From Zygnema cylindricum (Eukaryota; Streptophyta; Zygnematophyceae; Zygnematales; Zygnemataceae), in contig JBBHKE010000394.1 in NCBI GenBank assembly GCA_037447655.1, positions 32,576 to 96,575 on the forward strand: 64,000 nt of DNA, read 5' to 3'. The position numbers and the translations under genes were made by a program. The stretch's first letter is position 1, and every line of letters begins with the position of its first letter. The notes under the pieces are model-generated. The model was not told the DNA's origin. It ran no database searches and was given only the letters and a program-made list of their open reading frames with translations. Below are positions 54,221 to 64,000 of this stretch, in pieces.

Positions 54221-55721
54221 ATGGAGTCAGAGGGAAAGGAGGAATTTCTACTAGATCTAATTCTGTAATCTATTCTTAAAATAAATTGAGCATGCAATCA
54301 TCACATTATCCTTTTTTTGTCTTAAACTTGTTCTTTTGATTCCTAAAACACAGTAGTTGTGTCTTTTGAGCGTTTTTTTGGCTTTATTATATTGGTTTTT
54401 TAAGGTTTTTGAGGTTCTTTTTCTTTTCTATGTATTTGAAATCTCACTTTATTTTTTGTTCTTTGTTTGAATTTGGAATTTCGGCCTACAAAATCAACCA
54501 GTGGTGAACATTTGTTAATTTTGTCGAATCTGTACTAAGTATTTTTTTTAATAGTTCCTCATGATGACGAATGTGTTTGTAGTTTTTTTATGAATCTTTC
54601 CCACCCCACTTAGTAATTTTTCTTTCACTTCTTAGGGTCCAATATACATCATCTTTTTCCTCCCCCAGATATTTGGCAAGGTCTTATGATTCTTGTCTTA
54701 TTTTGAATGTGCCACATATTCCAATTCGTTTCTGTTTTAGTCTTTCGTCAACACCATCGGACGGTTGAGAGGTTTTTTGAGTTGGGAGTGTGAGACGGGA
54801 CTCGGTGAAAAATAAAAAATAAATGTAAAAAATGATAAATAAGAGGTATGAATATGTGGAGCTTGTTGGGAAAGACATGGCGACATACAAATCTGGATAT
54901 TGTAATTATAATTAGGACCCTTTGTTGTTTTGAATCAACAAGGACACTACGAGAAGCTGCAGAGTGACCCATCTAATTTAGCAAAAGTCAACCCAATAGT
55001 ACAACACAAATGGCTTACTTTGACCAGCTGACACTCTACACAACAAGAGCCACCTAGACTCACAACACCGCTCACTTAGAGCTCACACTTAACACAACAT
55101 AATAACAAAGTTTCACTCCTAAACTCTGATGAGTCACATAGTGACTCCCACACAAAAATAGCCTTAAAGTCACTTTCGTTCAGTGAACTTGTACAAGTTG
55201 TCTTTGAAAACGTCTAAGTCATAATTTATACAAATACGCCTAACTAAACTACCTAACTACCAATAGCATCACTATAGAAACATTATCGTAGTGTCCGGTT
55301 TTACTAACTGGTACAATTAATCTTAAGTAAAAATCTTTCTTGCAGATAACCCTTGTTTGTCCCTAAAATGTTATTCTTGAACGCTATTACGTTAATTATG
55401 AAAATAGAATATACCTGGTTATATGTTACCACCGAATTTTTCCTACACCAATAAAATATTTCTACGCCGACAATCGAATCTTCATATGGTCTGTCTGTCA
55501 AATACGTGTTGATTTCTGATCGTAGGATGTTTCGATTTAGTTCGTACAGACACCTTTTAGTGATTCGCTTTTTCAGTCTGACGCGTGGAATATTGTGACG
55601 CCGTTTGACATACTAAAAGTGATACTACTTTGTCGATGGTCATGGCTACTCGAGCGACGTGATTATCCCATCGCTCTCTCATACTGGTGGCTCACTGAGA
55701 GTCCATATTTTTCCAAAAACA
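54221..55721 (-). other. Unassigned AT-rich DNA with a probable reverse 3' LTR
   Basis: The part adjoining 55721 (minus strand TGTTTTTGGAAAAATATGG) lies next to a polypurine tract (minus AGGGGGAGTATT, 55722-55733), so it is probably the 3' LTR of the reverse copia remnant that follows. Its far end could not be fixed. 54684-54972 has short ORFs without recognisable content. Confidence 0.4.
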
Positions 55722-56815
55722 ATACTCCCCCTAAACTTTGGACTCATAGTCACTTAGACCACAACTTCTCTACAGTACTTTAATTTTGGAGCAGGTAATG
55801 CTTTAATTAGCATGTCTGCCACCATCTTGGAATTTGGTAAATATTACAATTTTATGATTTTTTATGAGACTAGTTCTCTAACAAAATGAAGCTTAATATC
55901 CATGTGTTTGGTCTTAAAGAGATGACTAGGATTCGAAGCAATTGAAATAACTGCCTGATTATAACACAAAACAATCTATGGGCCTGTTTGCATAAATCCC
56001 AATTCTTGTTCAATTGATTTCACCTTTAATAATTCCTTTATTGTCGCGCTTGTTGCTATATATTTTGCCTCCATCGTTGATTGGGCAGTAACCTTTTGAA
56101 GTTTGCTACTCTTGCAGCACTTTCTATTTCCAATCTGCAACACATATCAGGTAATTCACTTTCGACTAGATATGTCCCTATAACTCGCATCACTCCAGTT
56201 GTCAATTGTTACACGTGATCCTCCTAGGTTAAGATGCAGATTCCTAGTCCCAACTAAGTATCGCATAACTCGCTTTGCAGATTCCCAATCTGTCTTTTTT
56301 GGACTTTGCAAACTTTTGCTAAGAGCCCTGACTGCTGTAGCAATGACGGGACGCGTACAATTCATAAAGTAGATACGACTTTTTACTACCTCTCTATAAG
56401 GAATGTCAGGCAAATTTTCATTTTCTGTTATATCTCTAACTATAATTCTTGAGCTGATTTCTAGCCCTTCAGTTTTTTGTCTATTTTCCATAAGAGTAGC
56501 ACTACATTTTGCATATGCCATATCAAATCTATTTAGCATATTTTCGATAGCCCCCTTTTGTGTTAATCTGATTATCGTGTTTGGTCTATCTCATTCTACT
56601 TGAATTCCCATAACATATTTTGCCTCTCCTAAATCCTTCATTTGAAATCTAGTATTTAAAAATGTCTTAACTTTGTTAATTTGTGTTAGTGATTTGCTCT
56701 TTAAGAGCCGATCATTTACATAAACTGCAATATAAATTACTCCATCTTCTCCTTCCACAATATAAACAGAATGATGTAATTCTGTGTTCCCTATTAGATC
56801 ACACAATTCCCTTTT
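55722..56815 (-). pseudogene. Reverse copia RT/RNase H remnant (another family)
   Basis: Minus strand 56806-56591 is RT with I-Y-I-A-V-Y-V-N-D (Y-V-D-D changed to Y-V-N-D at 56711-56722) and F-Q-M-K-D-L-G-E-A-K-Y-V-M-G-I. 56539-56156 gives N-C-T-R-P-V-I-A, W-E-S-A-K-R-V-M-R-Y-L-V-G-T and W-S-D-A-S-Y. RNase H then continues with stops to the polypurine tract. It is cut at about 56815, where unrelated LTR sequence starts. Divergent from copia0-3, so a separate lineage. Confidence 0.8.
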
Positions 56816-57420
56816 GAATAAGAAGCCTCTAGTGAATTTTCAATGGCTCCCTTGCTCTAGAAAAAATTGCCACCCTCGCTGGCAAGGTATCTTAATGACT
56901 ATACCCCTGTGTAGTATGAACTCCCTTGAGTCCACAAGAAAAGAAATTTATGAAAACGCCCAACTATACGATTAGTTATTAAGAGGCAAACAATGCCTAT
57001 TTGACCAGAAGCACTTTGGGAGAGAGGCTACCTATAAACGTTACTAAGTCCTAAACCTCACTCTAAACCCCTATATACTACTGTAGAGCATCAATCACAC
57101 GACTCTACCGCACAAAAAGGTATTGGTCCCGTGGTACCTTCTGTAGGGTTTAGGTACGATATGGCTATGGAGAGAACGATTGTCTCATTAAGACTCGTTT
57201 CAATGCTCTCCGGAGATTCCGCTTCCCAATAATAATGTGCCACGTGTTATCCGGTGGCGTAGTATCCATAAACTGCCAAGAGAGCCATTTGGTGATGTCA
57301 GCTTGAATGATAGCCATCTGATGATAAACGACTTTTAGCAGATATGCCGTCCGTGCCAAACTCTCCACCTGACAATGTTTTCCACCTGGATCGACGGACG
57401 TCTTAATGCTATAAGCAGGG
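56816..57420 (-). repeat. Degraded reverse copia LTR fragment
   Basis: Shares the R/U5 and U3 landmarks of the main copia LTRs on the minus strand: G-C-C-A-G-C hairpin region near 56870, GGACTCAAGGGAGTT near 56930, GGGAGAGAGGCT (57010) and the CCACGTG site (57240). Both LTR ends are missing or unreadable. Confidence 0.6.
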
Positions 57421-57676
57421 GCAAAGCCTCAACTCCACCTTATAGAATAAGTAAAATAACGTAAAAAGTAGTGGTATTTCACTCGTGGCAAAGCCTCCCA
57501 CTTATGCTACACCTCTTAAGTAATTTCACCAAGTCGGACTAAAGTCAAGCTCAACAAGGTCTTCTTTCCCTGTTGATTCTTCTAAGCCTGTTCCCTTGGC
57601 TGTGGTTTTGCTAGATAGTAGATAGGGACAGTGGGAATCTCGTTAATCCATTCATGTGCATCACTAATTAGATGAT

Positions 57677-57715
<39 letters not shown>

Positions 57716-57923
57716 ACTGTTTACCCGCGCTTGGTTGAATTTCTTCACTTTGACATTCAGAGCACTCGGCAGAAATCATATTGTGTCAACATCCGCAAGG
57801 ACCATCGCAATGCTTTGTTTTATTTTAAAAGTTGGATTCCCCTTGTCCGTACCAGTTTTGAGGCAGTTGTTCACTGCCTAAGGAAGGTCCCAAAGGACAT
57901 TCTGCGCCTGTCGACTGGTCGAC
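57421..57923 (+). other. Unidentified coding-like DNA, left part
   Basis: 57731-57923 is open for 64 codons and the frame stays open further upstream to about 57690. Composition looks coding, but I recognise no domain. After removing the solo LTR (57924-58983) and one TSD copy, the same frame continues for at least 30 codons into 58989 onward, which suggests a real ancestral coding sequence. Identity unknown. Confidence 0.35.
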
Positions 57924-58983
57924 TGTAGAAATTAATGGTTCCTTTTTAAGTATTTTCTAGGTCTAAATTAAAATACAGAAAGAAGCCGAGGCAGTCTACC
58001 TCTAACTTCTCTCTCCAACTCCCACACTTGTCGTAGTCACTGGGCAGTTGGAGTGAAAGCTAGAGCCATGGCTGCCTAGGTTATCCAAAGATTTACGCGA
58101 AATATATTAGTGTATTTACCGGTATATTTCCTAAAAGGTTTGGTGTTAGAACCAGGATTTCATCGTGGTACCTACGGAATGATAGATAGCCAGCAGCCGG
58201 TAGCCCTAACCGTTAAGTCTAAATCCAACGATACATAGTATAGGGTTTGATAATTATTAAAATACAATTACGTCGGGTAATTCATTTAACTACAAATACG
58301 TACGGGATACATAGATCCTGCTATGTAAAAGTATGGATTAAGGTACGGACAAGGAACAAGTATCGCGCATTTGTCTCGATAGCGAAACGAATACCGCGCA
58401 GGTATTTATTACGGCTACGATTCAATATGCATTTAATTGAATTGTCGTAATGAATGCCGAGATCGCGGAAGAGGATTTCAACGGTTTATGGTCATTGCCA
58501 CATTCGATGACACGTGGCAGAAATACATTAGATCGCGGCATCTCCGGGGATTATAGGAGTGAATCCGAATATACCACGTGTCAACTTTTAGGACAAGTCA
58601 TACAGTATTCGTACAGAAAGTACATCGGCAACTGTACTTTTGTGTACAGAGGAGTAATATGATTGGTCTGTACATCAGTAGATATAGTTTGTGAGAGAGA
58701 TAGGACTTAGAAAAAATTAGTAGATAGGACCCTCTCTCCCAGAGAGCTTCTGTACAAAAGGTTAACTTTGACCCTCCATAACTTACTGCTCAGGGGAGCA
58801 AATTCGGAGATTCTTTTTGTTATCGACTCAGGGGAGTCTTCCCTTAATAGGGGTAAAGGTGGTTAGAGTTTTTGTTTGCCAAGGTGGCAGTAATTCTTGC
58901 TGAAACACAAAAGGGTCAGGGTTATCATAGAGGCTTCTTAGAAGCTGTCCACTCCGAGGACTTATGGAGGTCTCAGAGTTTCA
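57924..58983 (+). repeat. Solo copia LTR
   Basis: 1060 bp, TGTAGAAATTAATGG...CAGAGTTTCA, flanked by a perfect TCGAC duplication (57919-57923 and 58984-58988). Same LTR type as copia3. Hairpin one GACTC/GAGTC near 58826 is intact; the second is altered. Confidence 0.9.
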
Positions 58984-59730
58984 TCGACACGCGGTGGTCC
59001 GCCCTTGCCAAGTTAGCAGCTCGCGCAAACCTCCAACAGCCTATTCCGTTGAAGCGCATACCTCTAAGCCCAACCCTCACTGCTAATCGTTTTTTCGAAG
59101 TTACGGATCTATTTTGCCGACTTCCCTTACCTACATTGTTATATCAAGGAGAGGCTGTTCACCTTGGAGACCTGATGCAGTTATGAGCACAATCGGGCAT
59201 GAAGAATATTTGCTCCTCTAGGTTTTTAACAGCCTCTAGGGGCGCACCGGACACCGCAAAAAGTGTGCGATGCTTTACCAGCTCTTGGACCCTATCTTTG
59301 AGTTATCCGTTTTCTAGGTGGGCGAGCTGTTATAAAAAAAAGAGAACTCATCATGGAACCCCCAACGGCGTCTCTGGGTTCGTTTACGTTATCGTATAAT
59401 GCCACGTCCTTGTTTGAGAATATTAACTTGATTCCCTTTCTATAGGCGACACGCACTGTGACCTTCATATAGCGTTAGCCCATCTCTTAGGATCGACTAA
59501 CCCATGTCCAATTGTTGTTCATATGGAACCTTTCTCCACTTTAGTCTTCAAAGTTCTCATTTCAATATTTGCTACTACCACCAAGATCTACACTAGAGGC
59601 CGTTTAACTCGGGCTCATGCCCCAAGCTACGTTTCGACCCCCACGTCCTCCTACTTATTGAGGTCTCGCATTTACCTCAATGGCCGGGTATAGGTCACGC
59701 GCTTCAATGCCATCTATTTTTGGGGCTAGT
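58984..59730 (+). other. Unidentified coding-like DNA, right part
   Basis: Continuation of the sequence interrupted by the solo LTR. It is GC-richer than its surroundings and has several partly open frames (for example 59199-59399, and a stretch around 59470-59690), with stops and frame changes. I cannot assign a family. It ends abruptly at the gag-only copia sequence near 59731. Confidence 0.35.
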
Positions 59731-60977
59731 GGAATGAGGATAATTTTATAGATAATAGGGAAACAGAAAATTGGTCGGAAAGGGAGACTTCAACTGATTT
59801 TGAGAAAAGGGGAGAAGTGAAACTTGAAGCGTGATGAGAGAAACGGCGGTGACGAGCGGAAGCGTGATGAGAGGAAGAAAGACAAAGGTAAACCTTATCG
59901 GAACTTTGTTAGAAAGAGAGGGAGAGGAAAAGACATGAGAGCTTTAAAAAAAAGGTTTGCTTCTTTTGTAGGGAACCGGGTCATTATATGGAGGAATGCC
60001 CTTGTTTGGAAAAACTTAGAAGTTGGAATGTGGATGAGGAGGAAGAAGGGGAAGAGGAGAAAGAGGATGAAGATATTTTAGAGCTTCTCCGGATTAGTAG
60101 TATGGGGAAGAGAGAAAAGCACACAGAAATTCCACGAAAGCAACAGTGTGCTTTTGGAGGTATAAGGGAAGTAAAGAGAGAGGAGGTACTTGAGGATGTC
60201 GAGGAGTGTAGAGTGTATGACTTAGAAATGAGAAAGTCAGATCTAGGATCCATAAGTGAAAACGGGAAAGATAAAATTAATGAGGATAATTTTATAGATA
60301 ATAGGGAAACAGAAAACTGGTCGAAAAGGGAGACTACAATTGATTCCGAGGAAAGGGGAGAAGTGAAACTCGAAGAGGTTTTAAAACATAGGATAGAAGA
60401 GAAATATTTGATTAAAGGTTTAGGGGAGAAGAAATATTTATTGGGAATTAAATTAGAAAGTGATAGTGGAAAGAATTCTATGGGAGAGAGTGAGGGAAGT
60501 TTAGAAAATGGGGTAATTATCATGGATAAAAACATGAATACGTCAGATGTAGATCTTATAAGGAACTTAGTGGGGACTAGTGTTTTTGGAAATATCTGGG
60601 GGTGGATGGATTTGACATCACTACTTGGTGTGATGTCGCTTGGGAAGATGTGTCTGTAAAAGGGTTATCACCCGGGTATGTGTTACAAGTTGGGGATGGA
60701 GTTGACTTTTGGAAATGCAAAAGGGAAAGTAGATTCTGGTTAGATGAAAAGGGGAGGAGGTGGATAAAATCTTTGATAGGATTTATGATAAGTGGGATGC
60801 TAAATATAATGTGTGGTGCAATTATTATTTCAGTTCATCTAATGCATTGTTTTAAATACGAGAGTATTTTTCTTAAGTTTTATAAAAGGAAAAAGTAAAA
60901 AAAAATGAAATAGGGGAACGAGTGTTGTTTATTTGTTTGTAAGAGTTAAAAGGAAGAAGACTAGAACATAAAGGGAG
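59731..60977 (+). pseudogene. Gag C-part and RT/RNase H remnant of the gag-only copia family
   Basis: Begins inside an internal repeat, then the charged R-D-E-R-N/K repeat region, a frameshifted zinc knuckle (near 59960) and the acidic linker (59988-60380). Next come a short RT-tail match (G-L-G-E-K-K-Y-L-L-G-I, 60420) and an RNase H-like remnant (F-D-I-T-T-W-C-D...G-Y-V-L-Q-V-G-D, 60602-60720). The frame ends with a hydrophobic segment and a basic C-terminus (K-R-K-K, 60896). A polypurine tract AAAGGGAG (60970-60977) and LTR follow. Protease, integrase and the RT core are absent. Confidence 0.7.
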
Positions 60978-62150
60978 TGTTAATATTTGAGTATTTTCTA
61001 GGTCTTTATAGAAAAAGAGCAAAGGCAGTGTGTCCGTGACTCCCTCCTTTAAGCCCCCACACTTGTTGTAGTCCTTGAAGGCTTGATAGGGAGTTAGAGC
61101 CATAGCTACCTAAGCTCACTAGAGAAGACAAGGGGTGGATAAAGTAGATTTACCAAAAAGGTAATTGACGGACCCAGGAATTGATATTGGTACCTGCCGT
61201 CCGTCAAGTTGCGGTAGCCGTTAGCTCTAACTGTTAAGTCTTGGAATAATATTACGATATATTGTGTTTAATAAATATATAAATTGTTACACGTAGATTA
61301 ATTCGTTTAACGCACAATAAATACTTAATGCATAGATACAGTTTGATTTATTACGGAGTACGGTATGGAGACGGAACGGATACCGCAAATTTGTTTCGAT
61401 AGCGAAACAAAAATCGCACGTCGAATTTGAGTAACTAGGATTATAGCCGGTTTTGATCGGACGGCCGCGATAGGCGCCGCGATCACGGAAGAGGTACTTT
61501 TGGCGTTTTACGGTCTTTGCCACGTCAGATGACACGTCGCGTGATAACATTGGATTACGACAACTCCGGAGATTACAGGAACAAATCCTGATTTGACACG
61601 TGACGACATTTTGGTCATGTTGTACAATGGCCGTATATAAAGTACATCGGCACCTGTACTATTCTGTACGACACAGTAATTTGATTGGTGCTGTACTTCT
61701 GTAGATAGAGTTTTAGAGGGGGAATAGGACTTAGAAATTTTTGGGTAGGTAGTTGCCTCTCCGTGAGAGCACCTTGTATAAATGGCAAATTTTTGACAGC
61801 AATAACTATCACTTTACTTGACCAATTTCAGTGATTCTTTTTGCTGCAGACTCAAGTAGTCCATGCTACACAGGGGTGTAATCGGTCAGAGGTTTTAGTT
61901 GCCAAGGTGGCTACATTTCTAAGGGAAAGTCAAAGTGGGTGAATGTGTCCAAATCTCATATTATAACTTAGCATTCTGTGGTAGAACTGAGCACACAGAA
62001 AGTCTTATTTCACAGGGGTGAAGCTATAATGGGTTTGTGATTGTCAAGGGGTCAGTCATTTGGGTTTATATCAACTTGGAGTTGGCACTATCTAGATAAG
62101 TTTTTTTTGGATTTGCGATTTTTGTGGGCAATGGAGCACACAGAGTTTCA
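60978..62150 (+). repeat. copia LTR shared by two internal regions
   Basis: 1173 bp, TGTTAATATTTGAG...CAGAGTTTCA. A polypurine tract lies upstream and a primer-binding site (GGTTATACGGCCCACC, 62151) downstream, so it serves as the 3' LTR of 59731-60977 and the 5' LTR of 62151-63565. Contains GTAC clusters at 61620-61700, a TATA-like TATAAATGG (61775) and hairpins near 61850-61885. Confidence 0.85.
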
Positions 62151-63565
62151 GGTTATACGGCCCACCATCTATGGTGCCTATGTTTGATGGAACAAGCTTC
62201 ACGTATTGGGGATTTATGATGGAGGGATTGCTTTTTGAGAAGCACTTATGGGGAATTGTTTCGGGACAAGGCAGGTGTCCTCCACCGGGCTTTTTGAGGA
62301 ACTCACTATGGACAATCATCTGGGGCTGACGAGAAAATCATTCGGAGTTCACATGCAAAGGAAGGTGAAGGGAAAATCATTGCCATAGAAGGGGATAAAT
62401 GGGAGAAGTGAAAAGGAACACCGATGGTGAGGGGAGCTAAGCTCTCGACTATGGTTCCACTTGTAGGGATTAAAACTGAAAAAAATGACAGAAAAATATA
62501 CGAATACAAAAACACTATAGCAAAGCATCTTATACTTAGAAACGTGTCTAAGTCCATAGCTATCACTCTTATAAACTAAATGAAGTCTTCAGAGATATGG
62601 GAAGCACTAAGTCAGATTTATAAGAGAGACTATTCAGAGGTAGCAATTAGTAAACCAAGAAATAGATGCCTATGTTTACAAAGGCGCTAGCATGATATAA
62701 TTTTGCAATGATATTGCTACGCTATATGTTGAGCTTGCAAGTGCGGGATATGTAGAATCCGAGGAGAGAAAAACTAATACACTATTTATGAAACTTCCAG
62801 ATGAGTACGAAAACATCATTTGTCGTATGCAGGCAATGGATGTCTCCTCATGGACTTGGAGCTTTACCATGGGGATAATTCTTGTGAGGGAAAGCACTTT
62901 GGAGCTTCGTAAGGAAAGTGACAGAGTAAATGCATTTACAGCTGGTGGTGATTGGCGCAAGCGTGATGAGAGGAACGGCGGTGACGAGCAGGAGCGTGAT
63001 GAGAGGAAGAAAGACAAAGGTAAACCTTATCGGAACTTTGTTAGAAAGAGAGGGAGAGGAAAAGACATGAGAGCTTTGAAAAAAAGGGTTTGCTTCTTTT
63101 GTAGGGAACCGGGTCATTATATGGAGGAATGCCCTTGTTTGAAAAACCTTAGAAGTTAGAATGTGGATGACGAGGAAGAAGGGGAAGAGGAGAAAGAGGA
63201 TGAAAATATTTTAGAGCTTCTCCGGATTAGTAGTATGGGGAAGAGAGAAAAGCACACAAAAATTTCACGAAAGCAACAGTTTGCTTTTGGAGGTATAAGG
63301 GAAGTATAGAGAGAGGAGGAACTTGAGGATGTCGATGAGTGTAGAGTGTATGACTTAGAAATGAGAAAGTCAGATCTAGGATCCATAAGTGAAAACGGGA
63401 AAGATAAAATTAATGAGGATAATTTTATAGAAAATAGGGAAACAGAAAACTGGTCGGAAAGGGAGACTTCAACTGATTCCGAGGAAAGGAAAGAAGTGAA
63501 ACTTGAAGCATGATGAGAGGAACGGCGATGACAAACGGAAGCGTGATGAGACAAATTGTACAAAA
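62151..63565 (+). pseudogene. Gag N-part of the gag-only copia family
   Basis: Primer-binding site, then gag N-terminus in broken frames (V-P-M-F-D-G-T-S-F-T-Y-W-G near 62180). 62788-63159 is open: the UBN2-like segment M-K-L-P-D-E-Y-E-N-I-I, the charged repeat and an intact knuckle C-F-F-C-R-E-P-G-H-Y-M-E-E-C (63088-63132). The acidic linker follows to 63512, then the sequence jumps back to the start of the charged repeat and stops at about 63565. The 63416-63565 segment duplicates the junction seen at 59731-59880. Confidence 0.7.
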
Positions 63566-64000
63566 GGCACAAACCCTTGAAATCTTCAAACTTTTTGAAA
63601 ATCGAGTTGCAAGGTAATTTTATATAAAATAATAGTTGATTAACGAATAAAAAAACGCTATCGTGCGCGTCACACGTCTTCGGAAATTTTTGCACGAGAG
63701 AGAGTACATGCTATTAATTTTACCTGTTCGTCACATGCCTGTAAGTACAAAAATGTCAAGCATGTACGGAATAAAATTCGTATGGGTCTTTGTCTTCCGC
63801 TTTCATTCATGGATCTTTTGCAAAAGTTTATGTTGTCCTCGTCTCTCCCCTTCTTCCTCTCTTTACCACTCCCTTGTTACTCTTCTCTAAATGAAATACA
63901 ATAATAATTGTATGAATTGAAAGAGTTTTTTTTTTTTTTTTTGAGTACCTTTGATCTTAGTTTGATGGCCCACTGAGTGATAATATTTATGAAAAATAGA
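63566..64000. other. No recognisable feature
   Basis: AT-rich sequence with a T(17) run near 63930. Short ORFs (for example 63663-63890) have no recognisable content. Confidence 0.4.

Overview
This is eukaryotic DNA from a plant-type (streptophyte) genome, made almost entirely of nested, mostly decayed LTR-type retrotransposons. There are no operons, bacterial ribosome binding sites or dense coding. What is present are Ty1/copia and Ty3/gypsy polyproteins, LTRs with TATA, G-box and ACGT/GTAC motifs, TTTAGGG-type telobox motifs, (GA)n tracts, and one broken host-type gene related to plant O-fucosyltransferases. I cannot name the species; a TE-rich bryophyte, lycophyte, fern or similar would fit.

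Layout. 1-2280: 3' part of a gypsy-like element (copy 0). 2281-32820: a reverse-strand copia element (copia0) split at 3988/29937 by a large gypsy-like element, gypsy1 (3989-29936). Gypsy1 was itself hit by copia1 (10169-16441, TSD ACCAT), copia2 (22038-28441, TSD A[G/A]GAC), a solo LTR (18554-19732, TSD ATTTC) and a reverse copia remnant (4404-5508). 32821-35301: O-fucosyltransferase pseudogene and (GA)n tracts. 35302-38780: reverse, internally deleted copia derivative. 39150-52844: reverse copia3, interrupted by a young gypsy-like element, gypsy2 (39756-47068, TSD GCTA). 52845-59730: remnants of other copia families, a (GA)n tract, unidentified coding-like DNA and a solo LTR (57924-58983, TSD TCGAC). 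59731-63565: gag-only copia derivative arranged internal-LTR-internal.

The most interesting system is the gypsy-like family. Its full-length member, gypsy1 (about 11 kb without insertions), reads gag with two CCHC knuckles, aspartic protease, a DNMT3-like DNA cytosine-5 methyltransferase, reverse transcriptase, RNase H, DDE integrase and a PHD finger. An element carrying both a DNA methylation 'writer' and a PHD-type chromatin 'reader' could mark its own copies or direct where they insert. Its ends are not ordinary LTRs. Both complete copies are built A1-internal-polyG tract-B1-GC-A2-B2, with flanking 4-bp duplications and TG...CA termini. That is the split-direct-repeat plan known from PAT/Ngaro/VIPER tyrosine-recombinase elements, here attached to a gypsy pol with a DDE integrase. 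Gypsy2 is a shorter, younger relative keeping only gag and protease plus a remnant of the C-terminal tail, so it probably depends on enzymes from a partner such as gypsy1.

The copia elements share a primer-binding site that matches the anticodon arm of initiator tRNA-Met (half-tRNA priming). The gag ATG lies inside that site, opposite the tRNA anticodon. Their LTRs carry two adjacent AAGG-type hairpins with compensatory changes and an antisense tRNA-like module. Nearly every pol gene here has stops, frameshifts or mutated catalytic residues. All distances and identities were worked out by eye.
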